A stretch of 64,000 nucleotides of DNA from Micromonospora aurantiaca ATCC 27029 (GTDB lineage: Bacteria > Actinomycetota > Actinomycetes > Mycobacteriales > Micromonosporaceae), in the NCBI RefSeq assembly GCF_000145235.1, contig NC_014391.1:3914001-3978000 (forward strand). The letters are read 5' to 3'. The position numbers were made by a program, and so were the translations under genes. Within the stretch, counting starts at the first letter, position 1, and every line of letters starts with the position of its first letter. Under the pieces are notes generated by a model. It was not told the DNA's origin. It saw only the letters and a list, made by a program, of their open reading frames with translations, and searched no databases. Positions 40,847 to 48,816 of this stretch are shown here, piece after piece.

Positions 40847-41184
40847 TGCGCTGGATCCACCGCGACTCGCTGATCACCTGTGGACACGACGGGCGGGTGA
40901 AGAACCGCCCGTCGCAGGACTGGGTCACGGTCCGGGGCGTGCCGGTGCTGGTGCGGCCCGACCCGGAGGGGCGCGACATCACCGCCTGCCCGAACTACGG
41001 CCCGACGATCAAACCGTGCCTGCACACGCTGACCGTGACAGTGGGTTACAGCACGTGGGTGCGGGTGGACCGGCAGCCGGTGGTGCTGTCACACCTCGAC
41101 GGCCTCACCGACGGCACCCCGCCGGGCACCGTGCACCACCAGGTCCGCGACGTGCGGCAGGGCTTCCTGGGGGCGGACGCGTGA
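40846..41184 (+). CDS. Small Cys/His-rich protein in the spike-tip (PAAR) position
   Basis: A 112-residue soluble protein between the spike and gp25 genes, where CIS loci usually encode a PAAR tip. Three Cys and several His (ITCGHDGR, ITACPN, IKPCLHTLTV) could bind a metal, as PAAR tips do. A later block (VVLSHLDGLTDGTPPGTVHHQV) is glycine-rich and beta-like. I cannot confirm the PAAR fold by eye. ATG 40846 and the stop both overlap neighbours, so it is a core cistron. Confidence 0.7.
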   Translation: MRWIHRDSLITCGHDGRVKNRPSQDWVTVRGVPVLVRPDPEGRDITACPNYGPTIKPCLHTLTVTVGYSTWVRVDRQPVVLSHLDGLTDGTPPGTVHHQVRDVRQGFLGADA

Positions 41185-41630
41185 GGGCCTTCCGCTTCGT
41201 CGGCGCCGGCTTCGACGCGGGCCGCGCCGGTGGTCTCGCGCTGACCGCCGCCGGCGGGCTCGCCATGACCGACGGCGACGAGACGGTACGCCAGGCGCTG
41301 TACCTGCTGCTGTCCACCACGCCCGGGGAACGGCTGATGCGTCCCGGGTACGGGTCGCGGCTGCACCGGCTGGTCTTCGCGCCGAACGACGACACCACCG
41401 CCGGGCTGGCGATCCACTACGTGCGGCAGGCGATCCGGCGCTGGGAGCCCCGGGTCGAGGTGCTGGACGTGGACGCCGGTCCCGACCCGGACGACCCGTG
41501 GCGCCTGGTGATCCGGCTGGACTACCGGGTCCGGGCCAGCCTCTCCCCCGGCCACCTGGTGTTCTCCGTCGACCTGCTCCCCGCCGACGAGGAACCCGGC
41601 GACACCCCCGACGAGGAGGGCACGTCATGA
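41181..41630 (+). CDS. Baseplate wedge protein gp25/GPW-like
   Basis: A 149-residue gp25-family baseplate protein. ETVRQALYLLLSTTPGERLMRPGYGSRLHRLVFAPND holds the family-typical PGERxMRPxYGs core, with WEPRVEVLDVDAGPD and RLDYRVRASLSPGHLVFSVDL toward the C-terminus. gp25 helps start sheath assembly at the baseplate. GTG 41181 overlaps the previous gene, and the stop overlaps the large baseplate gene (ATGA). Confidence 0.94.
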   Translation: MRAFRFVGAGFDAGRAGGLALTAAGGLAMTDGDETVRQALYLLLSTTPGERLMRPGYGSRLHRLVFAPNDDTTAGLAIHYVRQAIRRWEPRVEVLDVDAGPDPDDPWRLVIRLDYRVRASLSPGHLVFSVDLLPADEEPGDTPDEEGTS

Positions 41631-44251
41631 CGCTGCCGGTGCCGCACCTGGACGACCGCGCCTTCCTCGACCTGGTCACCGAGGCGCGGGAACGCATCGC
41701 CCGGTCCTGCCCGGACTGGACGGACCTGTCCGCGCACGACCCCGGGATGGCGTTGCTGGAGGCGTTCGCCTACCTGACCGAGGTGATGATCTACCGGCTG
41801 AACCAGTTGCCGGAGAAGGCGTACGTCGCGTTCCTGAACCTGCTCGGCGTCACCCGGCACCCACCGGCGGCGGCCTGGGCCGACGTGCGCCTGACCCGCA
41901 CCGGCCCGGACCGCGGCCCGGTGCGGGTGCCGGCCGGCACCCGGGTCGCCGCGGCGCGCGGCGCCGACCCCCGGCCGGTCGTCTTCGTGACCACCGAGCC
42001 GGCGGTGCTGCCCGCCGGGGAGACCACCACGACGGTACGCGTGCACCACTGCGAACCGGTCGAGGCGGAGCTGCTGGGCACCGGCACCGGGCAGCCCGGT
42101 CAGGTGTTCCGGGCCGCCCGCGCACCGCTGACCCGCACCACCGAGGCGCTCGATCTGCTGCTCGGCGTGGAGGTGCCGGCGGGCTCGGTGGAGCTGGGCG
42201 CCGCGGCCCGGGAGCACGAGGGGCGCACGTACGAGATCTGGCGGCCGGTGGACAGCTTCGCCGGTGTCGGGCCGCAGGCGAAGGTCTACCTGGTGGACCG
42301 GGCCTCCGGGGTGGTCACGTTCGCCCCGGCGCTGGACCTGCGCCCGGACACCGGAGCCGCTCCGGCCGTCGAGGGGGCGGCCGGGGCGACCACTGTGGCG
42401 GCGGTGCCACCGGCCGGGCGGCAGGTGCGGCTCTGGTACCGCTGCGGCGGCGGGCCCGCCGGGAACGTGGCGGCGGGCGTGCTCACCAGCCTGCGCGACC
42501 CGCTGCCCGGGGTGAAGGTGGACAACCCGGAGCCGGCCACCGGCGGCCGGGACCTGGAGTCGCTGGAGTCGGTGCTGGCGCGCGGGCCGTACGAGTTCTT
42601 CGCCCAGCAGCGCGCGGTGACCGCCCGGGACTTCGAGATCCTCGCCACCGGTTCCGGGGCGGTGGCGCGGGCGCGGGCGTTCACACGGGCCGCCGTCTAC
42701 AGCTTCGCCCGGCCCGGCGAGGTCGAGGTGGTGCTGGTGCCGTACGTGCCGGAGGCGGCCCGGCCCGGCGGACGGCTGCCGGTGGCGGTGCTGCGCGAGC
42801 ACGAGGTGGAGGAGGCCCGCCGCCGGGTCGAGGCCGACCTGGAACGCCGCCGCGCCCTCGGTACGGCGGTGCGGGCGGGCTGGGCCCGGTACAAGGCGGT
42901 GTCCATCCAGGCGCGGGTGGTGGTGCGCCGCGAGGAGGACGTGGACGCGGTGCGCCGCCGCATCCACGACCGGCTGCACCAGACGCTCAGCCCGCTGCCC
43001 ACGCCGCTGAACCCGGCCGGCTGGGCGTTCGGCGAGCCGCTGCGCGCCTCCAACGTCTACCGGATGCTGGAGCACGCCGAGCCGGGCGTGCGCTACGTCG
43101 AGTCGGTGCGGTTCGTGGTCGACGAGGCGCCGGACGCGCAGGTGCGCACGGTGGCGGTGGACCAGTACCAGGCCGACACCTGGTACGCCGGCGGCGGCCC
43201 GGTGCTGTTCCGCTCCACCAACGCCGGCGCGGGCTGGGAACCGGCCGGCCGGTTCGACGACGAGACGGTGGTCCGGGTGGTGCCCGCGCCCGCCCCGGTA
43301 CGCCCCGGCGTGGTCCCCCGGGCCGGTTCGGTGGCGGTGGTGACCACCCGCGACGCCGGTGGCTCCCGGGTCCGGCTGAGCACCGACCTGGGTGAGACGT
43401 GGACGCTGCTGACCGACCTCGACTCCGGCGTCCGCGACCTGGCCTGGATCGACCGGGACGGCACGGGCGCGCTGCTGCTGGCCACCGACAGCGGCCTGTA
43501 CGAGGTGCCGCTGCTACCCGGCGCGGTGCCGTTGCAGATCCTGGTCGACCCGGCCGACGCGGACCGGGGCTTCTACGCGGTACGCGCGTTCGTCTCCGAG
43601 CGCGGCGCACCCGGGGTGGCGGTGGCCGCGCAGGCCGGATTCGGGGTCTACCTGTCCACGGCGGCCGGACGCCCCGGCACGTTCGCCCACGTCGGCCTCG
43701 CCAACGTGGACAACCGGGTGCTCGCCGTGCAGTACGACGGCCCGGCCACGCTGCTGTGGTGCGGCGCGGGCGAGCCGGACCCGAAGAAGCCCGGCCAGGG
43801 CTGCCACCGGACCCGGCTGTTCGAGTCGGACGTGAAGTGGCAGTCGATGGCGTCCGGCTGGATCGGCGGCACCTGCCGGGATCTGGCGTTCAGCGGCCCG
43901 CTCGCGCTCGCCGCGACGCAGAGCGGCGGCGTGGTCCGGCTCGACACGCTCGCCGGGCAGCCGCAGTGGTCGCCGGTGATGGTCAACTGCGGCCTGCCGC
44001 TGCGGGACCGGACCCGGTTCGTCCCGGTCGACGCCATCGCCGCCACCGCGCCCACCGGCACGTCAGGCGCCGGACGGCTGGTGCTCGCGGGCGGCGAGCG
44101 CGGCGTGTTCCGCAGCGGCGACGGCGAGGACTGGACGGCGAGCGCCAACCAGGCCACCGCCGACGTGGTCACCGTCCCCGGCACCTGGCTGCTCTGCTCC
44201 GGCGAGCACGACATCGAGGTGGTGCGGCAGGATGCGCCGAGCGGCGATTGA
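41627..44251 (+). CDS. Baseplate J-like protein fused to C-terminal Asp-box beta-propeller
   Basis: An 874-residue protein. Residues 1 to ~510 are a baseplate-J/gp6-like wedge protein (WTDLSAHDPGMALLEAFAYLTEVMIYRLNQLPEKAYVAFLNLLG split here at LLEAFAYL; later GPYEFFAQQRAVTARDFEILA). From ~510 to the end is a repeat domain with Asp-box/BNR-like units: STNAGAGWEP, STDLGETWTLL, SGDGEDWTAS. This predicts a sialidase/sortilin-type propeller. Single wedge proteins normally lack this; the propeller could bind glycans or act as a built-in receptor-binding part. ATG 41627 overlaps gp25, and the C-terminal 20 nt overlap the next gene. Confidence 0.92.
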   Translation: MTLPVPHLDDRAFLDLVTEARERIARSCPDWTDLSAHDPGMALLEAFAYLTEVMIYRLNQLPEKAYVAFLNLLGVTRHPPAAAWADVRLTRTGPDRGPVRVPAGTRVAAARGADPRPVVFVTTEPAVLPAGETTTTVRVHHCEPVEAELLGTGTGQPGQVFRAARAPLTRTTEALDLLLGVEVPAGSVELGAAAREHEGRTYEIWRPVDSFAGVGPQAKVYLVDRASGVVTFAPALDLRPDTGAAPAVEGAAGATTVAAVPPAGRQVRLWYRCGGGPAGNVAAGVLTSLRDPLPGVKVDNPEPATGGRDLESLESVLARGPYEFFAQQRAVTARDFEILATGSGAVARARAFTRAAVYSFARPGEVEVVLVPYVPEAARPGGRLPVAVLREHEVEEARRRVEADLERRRALGTAVRAGWARYKAVSIQARVVVRREEDVDAVRRRIHDRLHQTLSPLPTPLNPAGWAFGEPLRASNVYRMLEHAEPGVRYVESVRFVVDEAPDAQVRTVAVDQYQADTWYAGGGPVLFRSTNAGAGWEPAGRFDDETVVRVVPAPAPVRPGVVPRAGSVAVVTTRDAGGSRVRLSTDLGETWTLLTDLDSGVRDLAWIDRDGTGALLLATDSGLYEVPLLPGAVPLQILVDPADADRGFYAVRAFVSERGAPGVAVAAQAGFGVYLSTAAGRPGTFAHVGLANVDNRVLAVQYDGPATLLWCGAGEPDPKKPGQGCHRTRLFESDVKWQSMASGWIGGTCRDLAFSGPLALAATQSGGVVRLDTLAGQPQWSPVMVNCGLPLRDRTRFVPVDAIAATAPTGTSGAGRLVLAGGERGVFRSGDGEDWTASANQATADVVTVPGTWLLCSGEHDIEVVRQDAPSGD

Positions 44252-44909
44252 GCGGCTGCTGCCGGCCGCGTACCAGCGGGCCGCCGGCCTGGGCAGCGTG
44301 CTGGGTGCGCTGCTGGACGTGATGGAGGCGCTGCACGCCCCGGACGAGGCGGTGCTCGCCGACGTCGACGCGCTGTTCGACCCGTACCGGACGCCGGACG
44401 GGTTCGTCGCGTACCTGACCCGCTGGGTGGCGATGGATCACGTGGTCGCCGCACCCCGCGCCGACGCGCCGCTGCCGTTGCCGGCAGGCCGGTTGCGGGA
44501 CCTGGTGGCGCACGGCGCGCTGCTGGCCCGGTGGCGCGGCACCCCGTACGGCATGCGGACCGCGCTGGAACTGGCCACCGGCGTGACCGGGTTCGTGCTG
44601 GACGAGCCGCCCGAACGGCCGTTCCACCTCGTGGTGCGGGTGCCGCCGGCCGCCGCCGACCGGCTCGCGCTGGTCACCCGCATCGTCGAGGCGGAGAAAC
44701 CGGCCGCGGTCACCGTCGAGGTGCTCGCCTCCCCGGTCGACGCGGAACCGGCCGATCCGGTCCCGGCCACCCCGAGCCCGCCCCCCGACTCCGGACCGCC
44801 CGAGCCGGACACCGCCGAGCCCGCCGCCGGGGTCGCTGCGGTGCGCGCGGTCGGCCGGGCGCACGTACCAGCACCCCTGCCCCACGATCCGCCCGAGGAG
44901 CCGTCATGA
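44232..44909 (+). CDS. Phage tail protein I-like baseplate protein
   Basis: A 225-residue protein of the P2 tail protein I/Afp12-like class. It shows RAAIERLLPAAYQRAAGLGSVLGALLDVMEALHAPDEAVLADVDALFDPYRTPDGFVAYLTRWVAM (begins at residue 3; family-like helical start) and GTPYGMRTALELATGVTGFVLDEPPERPFHLVVRV. A Pro-rich tail occupies the last ~50 residues. It sits downstream of baseplate J as in contractile tails and normally links wedge to fibre; no fibre gene follows. ATG 44232 overlaps the preceding gene by 20 nt and the next by 4 nt. Confidence 0.9.
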   Translation: MRRAAIERLLPAAYQRAAGLGSVLGALLDVMEALHAPDEAVLADVDALFDPYRTPDGFVAYLTRWVAMDHVVAAPRADAPLPLPAGRLRDLVAHGALLARWRGTPYGMRTALELATGVTGFVLDEPPERPFHLVVRVPPAAADRLALVTRIVEAEKPAAVTVEVLASPVDAEPADPVPATPSPPPDSGPPEPDTAEPAAGVAAVRAVGRAHVPAPLPHDPPEEPS

Positions 44910-45826
44910 CCACCGAATGGACAGTCGTCGCCGCCGCCGAACAGTTCACGCTGGACGCCCGCAACGCCGGCGAGCTGACGTTCACCGTGTCCAACCCGGG
45001 TACCGCGCCGGACACCGTCGTCTTCGACGTGGCGCCCGGCGAGGGCAGCCAGCGGGCCTGGTTCACGGTGGCCGAGCCCCAGCGGGTGGTGCCGGGGCAG
45101 GGCTCGGTGTCGTTCCTGGTCCGGCTCGCCGTGCCGCCCGGCACGCCGCCCCGGCGCTACGACATGACCGGGTTCGCGTACTCGGCCAACACCGCACCGG
45201 AGGAGAGTTCCCGATCCAGCGGCCGGGTCACGTACGACGTGCGTGCCGTCGTACCCCCGAAGCGCGCGCCGTGGCCGTGGATCGCCGCGGCCGCGGCGCT
45301 GGTGCTGGTCGTGGCCGGGGTGGTGGCCTGGCTGGTGACCCGCGGCCCGGACACCCCGGCTCCGCCGCGCGCCGACGCGGTGACGGTGGAGGCGGAGACG
45401 CTCGTCTCCGGCGCGGCGGTGCAGTCCACCACCGGCGCGAAGGCGGAGGTGGTGGCGCAGGAGAACTGCTGCGACGTGGTGTGGTCCGGCGACGCGCAAC
45501 TGTTCTTCCTGGGCCGGGGCGTGGGCGACCGGGTGACAGTGCAGGTGGACGTGCCGTCCGACGGCACCTGGCGGTTCTCCACCGTGCGCACCACCTCGTT
45601 CGACTACGCGAACACGATCTGGCTGGTCGACGGCCGGCAGGTCGGCGACACGTTCTTCGGGTTCAGCCCGACTGTGGTCCGCACCGACGAGGTGGACGTG
45701 GGCACCGTGGAGCTGACCCGCGGTCCGCACAAGCTGACGCTCGTGGCGGTGAGCAAGACGCAGGGCACCGACAGGTACTTCGCCGGGGTGGACGAGATCC
45801 GCTTCACGCCCGTCGTCCGGCCGTGA
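44906..45826 (+). CDS. Membrane protein with cytosolic Ig-like and external CBM-like domains (CIS locus)
   Basis: A 306-residue single-pass membrane protein. The N-terminal ~110 residues look like a beta-sandwich (LTFTVSNPGTAPDTVVFDV). The transmembrane helix is PWPWIAAAAALVLVVAGVVAWLV. The C-terminal ~160 residues form a carbohydrate-binding-module-like jelly roll (VTVEAETLVSGAAV … FFLGRGVGDRVTVQVDVPSDGTWRFS … HKLTLVAVS). No signal peptide precedes the first domain, so it would be cytosolic and the CBM-like domain outside. ATG 44906 overlaps the tail-protein stop, tying a membrane-anchored protein to the CIS operon. It could dock the baseplate to the membrane. Confidence 0.8.
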   Translation: MTTEWTVVAAAEQFTLDARNAGELTFTVSNPGTAPDTVVFDVAPGEGSQRAWFTVAEPQRVVPGQGSVSFLVRLAVPPGTPPRRYDMTGFAYSANTAPEESSRSSGRVTYDVRAVVPPKRAPWPWIAAAAALVLVVAGVVAWLVTRGPDTPAPPRADAVTVEAETLVSGAAVQSTTGAKAEVVAQENCCDVVWSGDAQLFFLGRGVGDRVTVQVDVPSDGTWRFSTVRTTSFDYANTIWLVDGRQVGDTFFGFSPTVVRTDEVDVGTVELTRGPHKLTLVAVSKTQGTDRYFAGVDEIRFTPVVRP

Positions 45827-45857
45827 GCGCGAGGAGTGAGCCGGTGTTGCGAGCCCC
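45824..45857 (+). repeat. 34-bp stop-codon-linked repeat, copy 1
   Basis: Begins exactly at the TGA of the gene above (TGAGCGCGAGGAGTGAGCC…) and continues …GGTGTTGCGAGCCCC. A copy differing at two positions lies inverted at 48783-48816, there also starting at a TGA stop. The 55 bp between this stop and the next GTG are otherwise featureless. Confidence 0.8.
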
Positions 45858-45881
45858 GCAGTCGCGAACCGGGACGGCACT

Positions 45882-46358
45882 GTGAGCGGGCGGCAGAAGG
45901 TGCTGCTGGTGGCCGTGGCCGTGCTGCTGGTGGCGCTGTACGTGGTGGCGGTCGCCGGGCGCCGCGACGACCCGGGCGACCCGGGGGCCGGGCCGGGCGC
46001 GCTGGCCCGGCTCGGGCGCGGGTCCGGAACTGTGGACCCGGCGACGGTGGCCGTGACCTGCCTGCCGCCGGCCGCCGAACCGGCCACCACCGCCGACGGG
46101 GTGACGCTCGCCTTCGGCACCGCGTGCCGGCTGCGGGTGGCTGACCCGGGCGCGCTGCGCACGCTGGTGCTGCGCGGTACGACGCCGTTCGAGGTGACCG
46201 CCCGAGCACCCGGCGACGCGGACGTCACAGTCACCGACGAGGTCGCCCCGGACGCGGACGGCCCGGCGGTGGCGAAGGTGGCTGTGGACCGGGAGACCGA
46301 GGTGCTCCTGCGCTGTCCGGGAGGTGGCGGATGTTCGGTCACGCTGGCCCGGTCCTGA
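45882..46358 (+). CDS. Single-pass membrane protein, hypothetical (CIS locus)
   Basis: A 158-residue protein with an N-terminal membrane helix (KVLLVAVAVLLVALYVVAVAG) and an extracytoplasmic beta-rich domain with three Cys (VTCLPPAAEP, TACRLRVADP, LLRCPGGGGC) that may form a disulfide. No family recognised. GTG 45882 lies 24 bp after the dispersed repeat; its ribosome site is weak. It continues the CIS gene direction, and its association with the CIS is positional. Confidence 0.7.
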   Translation: MSGRQKVLLVAVAVLLVALYVVAVAGRRDDPGDPGAGPGALARLGRGSGTVDPATVAVTCLPPAAEPATTADGVTLAFGTACRLRVADPGALRTLVLRGTTPFEVTARAPGDADVTVTDEVAPDADGPAVAKVAVDRETEVLLRCPGGGGCSVTLARS

Positions 46359-46376
46359 CCGGAACGGAGACGCGGC

Positions 46377-47141
46377 ATGGGTGAGTTGCGCAAGCCGTTC
46401 CTGCTGCTGGCCCTGCTCGCGGTGGCGCTCGTGGTCGGCGTGGAGCTGGGCGCGGCGGCGCTGACCGGCGGTGGGGACGCCAGTGGCGCGTTGCAGGACA
46501 GCGCCGGCCGGCTCGGCGTCGAACTGGGTGACGTCGGCGCGGTGTCCGAGCCGTCCGGGCGCGGCATCGGCTACCTGGCGCTGATCGACGTGGTGGCGCT
46601 CTGGACGACCGGGCTGTTCTGCCTGAGCCTGGTGCTGCCGGACCGGATGCAGGGCCGGGTGCAGGGCGTGGCCACGCTCGTCTTCTCGATCGTGCTGCTG
46701 CTGGTGTCGCTGGTCCTGCTGATCGTCGCGTTCATCGAGCTGACGGTGATGGTCTCGCTGTTCCTGGCCCCGCCGTTCGGCACGCTGGCGTACCTCGCGG
46801 TGTGGGGGTTCTTCCCGGTCGACGACGCGGCGGTGCTGCTCGGGCTGGCGCTGCTGCTCAAACTGGTCTGGGTCGCGCTGCTGCTCGCCGCCCAGCCCCG
46901 GTTCCTGCGCAACAAAGGCCTCGTCGCGCTGGCGCTGACCACGCTGCTGTGCACTGTGGTGTTGCAGTTCCTGCACGGCCTGGTGCCGGTGATCCTGGTC
47001 AGCATCCTCGACGACCTGGGCGCCGTGGTGTTCGCCGTGGTGGCGCTGATCTGGGCGCTGGTGCTGCTGATCGGGTCGATCCCGGCGATCGTCAAGGCGA
47101 TCCGGACCACCGCCACCACGTCCGGCCGTACCGTCACGTGA
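46377..47141 (+). CDS. Multi-pass membrane protein, hypothetical (end of CIS locus)
   Basis: A 254-residue integral membrane protein with an estimated six to seven helices, for example FLLLALLAVALVVGVELG, LVFSIVLLLVSLVLLIVAFIEL, VLLGLALLLKLVWVALLL and VVFAVVALIWALVLLIGSI. A polar loop of ~35 residues follows helix 1. ATG 46377 lies 18 bp after the previous stop, following CGGAGACG. It is the last gene on this strand and overlaps the convergent aldolase by 8 nt. Function unknown; it may help place the CIS in the membrane. Confidence 0.75.
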   Translation: MGELRKPFLLLALLAVALVVGVELGAAALTGGGDASGALQDSAGRLGVELGDVGAVSEPSGRGIGYLALIDVVALWTTGLFCLSLVLPDRMQGRVQGVATLVFSIVLLLVSLVLLIVAFIELTVMVSLFLAPPFGTLAYLAVWGFFPVDDAAVLLGLALLLKLVWVALLLAAQPRFLRNKGLVALALTTLLCTVVLQFLHGLVPVILVSILDDLGAVVFAVVALIWALVLLIGSIPAIVKAIRTTATTSGRTVT

Positions 47142-47748
47142 TAGCACCGCCGCCGGCGAGCGTGGCCAGGCGGGGCAGCTGCTCCGGGTCGGTCAGCGCC
47201 GACCCGACCGCCACCACCCGCGCCCCGGCGGCGAGGAAGTCACCCGCGTTGCCGGCGTCGACGCCGCCGGTGGCCACGAACCGGGCCTCCGGCAGCGGCC
47301 CGGCCACCGCCCGGAACCAGGCCGGGCCGAGGCTGACCGCCGGGAACGCCTTGAGCCACACCAGGCCGTGGTCGAGCGCCCGCTGCGCCTCGGTCGGGGT
47401 GGCCACGCCGGGCAGGTGCGGCACGCCGAGACCGGCCGCCGCGTCGGCGACGGCCAGGTCCAGGCCGGGCGCCACTGTGAACGCCGCCCCAGCGGCCACC
47501 GCGTCGTGGACCTGCGCCGGGGTACGCACAGTGCCCGCGCCGACGATGCGGCCCCGCCGACGCCCGGCCGTCACGGCGGCGTGCAGCGCCGGCACCGCTT
47601 CCGGGGTACGGATGGGCACCTCCACCACGTCGATGCCGAGATCCCAGGCCAGTTCCGCCAGCCGGACCGTCTCCCCGGGCGGCAGGTCGCGCAGGATCAC
47701 CATCACCCGCGCGCCGCCGAACAGGGCCTCGAAGTCGTGCCCGCTCAT
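47134..47748 (-). CDS. eda: 2-keto-3-deoxy-6-phosphogluconate aldolase
   Basis: A 204-residue class I aldolase splitting KDPG into pyruvate and glyceraldehyde-3-phosphate. The Schiff-base Lys is in VWLKAFPAVSLGP, the catalytic Glu in VVEVPIRTPEAV, and GAGTVRTPAQV and ATGGVDAGNAGDFLAAGA complete the KDPG/KHG aldolase signature. ATG 47748 overlaps the kinase stop (ATGA), so kinase and aldolase are translationally coupled and act in sequence. It ends tail-to-tail with the CIS locus, overlapping by 8 nt. Confidence 0.94.
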   Translation of the reverse strand: MSGHDFEALFGGARVMVILRDLPPGETVRLAELAWDLGIDVVEVPIRTPEAVPALHAAVTAGRRRGRIVGAGTVRTPAQVHDAVAAGAAFTVAPGLDLAVADAAAGLGVPHLPGVATPTEAQRALDHGLVWLKAFPAVSLGPAWFRAVAGPLPEARFVATGGVDAGNAGDFLAAGARVVAVGSALTDPEQLPRLATLAGGGAIT

Positions 47749-48779
47749 CTCCCGCTCCCTCCCCTGACCTGCATCGACGCCTGCTCAGTCCACGCCGCGT
47801 CCGGCAGCGCCAGCGCCCGCGCGATCGTCTCCGCGTCCGGTGGCGGCGCGGTGTCGCCCGGCACGGCCAGCACCGGCGCGGCGGTCAGGTGGCCCAGCCG
47901 CAGGCAGGCTCGCAGGTCGAGGCCGCGCAGCAGCCCGGAGAGGAACCCGGCGGCGAACGCGTCACCCGCGCCGACCGGCTCCACCACGTCCACCGGCAAC
48001 GCCGGCACGAACACCGCCGGTCCGGTACGCGGCAGCGCCGTCGCGCCGACCGGCCCGTCCTTGACCACCACCAGCTCCGGGCCGGGCAGCAGCGCACGGA
48101 CAGCGGCCGGATCGCCCGCCGACCAGAGCACGGTCGCCTCGTCCAGTCCGACAAGCACCACGTCGGCGCGGTCGGCCAGGTCACGCAGGACCGGTCCGGC
48201 CCGGCCGCCGGGCCAGAGCGCCGGGCGGTGGTTCACGTCGAAGCTGACCCGGGCACCGGGCAGCGCCCGCCCGTCCAGCGCTGATACGAGCAGGTCACGG
48301 CAGGTGCCGGAGAGCGCGGCGGTGATCCCGGACAGGTGCAGCAGCCGCGCCCCGGCCAGCGCGGGACGCCCGAGGTCCGGCGCGCCGAGGCGGCTCGCTG
48401 CCGACCCGGCGCGGTGGTAGTGGACGCGGGTGCCGTCCGGGCCGGGATCCTTCAGGTAGAGGCCGGTCGGCGCGTCCGGATCGACGGTGACCGGGGAGAC
48501 GTCCACGCCCGCGGCGGCGACCTCGGCCACCACCCGCCGCCCGAACGGGTCGTCGCCGACCCGGCTGACCCACGCCGCGCGGTGCCCGAGCCGGGCCAGC
48601 CCGGCCGCCACGTTGGACTCCGCGCCGCCCACGCCGACAGTCAGCCGCGCGGCGTCCTCCAGCGACCCGCCGCCGTCAGGGGCGAGCACCACCATCGTCT
48701 CGCCCACGCACACCACCTCCGGCCCGCTCCCGGCCGCGACCGCGGTACCGGAGGCACGCGGCTCGCTCCCCGCGCTCAC
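47745..48779 (-). CDS. kdgK: 2-keto-3-deoxygluconate kinase (PfkB family)
   Basis: A 344-residue ribokinase/PfkB sugar kinase. It has CVGETMVVLAPDGGG at the N-terminus, GGAESNVAAGLARLGH, and the active-site signature EPVGAGDAFAAGFLSGLL with the catalytic Asp. With Eda downstream and uronate enzymes nearby, phosphorylation of KDG to KDPG is the likely role. GTG 48779 lies within sequence resembling the dispersed 34-bp element (GTGAGCGCGGGGAGCGAGCC), so the first ~12 residues may be repeat-derived; the conserved fold begins near residue 20. Confidence 0.88.
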   Translation of the reverse strand: MSAGSEPRASGTAVAAGSGPEVVCVGETMVVLAPDGGGSLEDAARLTVGVGGAESNVAAGLARLGHRAAWVSRVGDDPFGRRVVAEVAAAGVDVSPVTVDPDAPTGLYLKDPGPDGTRVHYHRAGSAASRLGAPDLGRPALAGARLLHLSGITAALSGTCRDLLVSALDGRALPGARVSFDVNHRPALWPGGRAGPVLRDLADRADVVLVGLDEATVLWSAGDPAAVRALLPGPELVVVKDGPVGATALPRTGPAVFVPALPVDVVEPVGAGDAFAAGFLSGLLRGLDLRACLRLGHLTAAPVLAVPGDTAPPPDAETIARALALPDAAWTEQASMQVRGGSGR

Positions 48780-48782
48780 CGT

Positions 48783-48816
48783 GGGGCTCGCAACACCGGC
48801 TCACACCGCGCGCTCA
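48783..48816 (-). repeat. 34-bp stop-codon-linked repeat, copy 2 (inverted)
   Basis: The reverse complement reads TGAGCGCGCGGTGTGAGCC…GGTGTTGCGAGCCCC, starting exactly at the TGA stop of the DUF6807 gene. It matches copy 1 at 45824-45857 in all but two positions. A third degenerate unit follows immediately and supplies the kdgK start codon. Confidence 0.8.

Noticed and set aside
33587..47141. Prophage
   Set aside because: No capsid, portal, terminase, integrase, lysis or replication genes accompany the tail-like genes; the set matches contractile injection systems instead.
33587..47141. Type VI secretion system
   Set aside because: No TssJ/L/M membrane complex or ClpV ATPase; sheath is a single phage-like protein rather than TssB/TssC, and the host appears to be a Gram-positive actinomycete.
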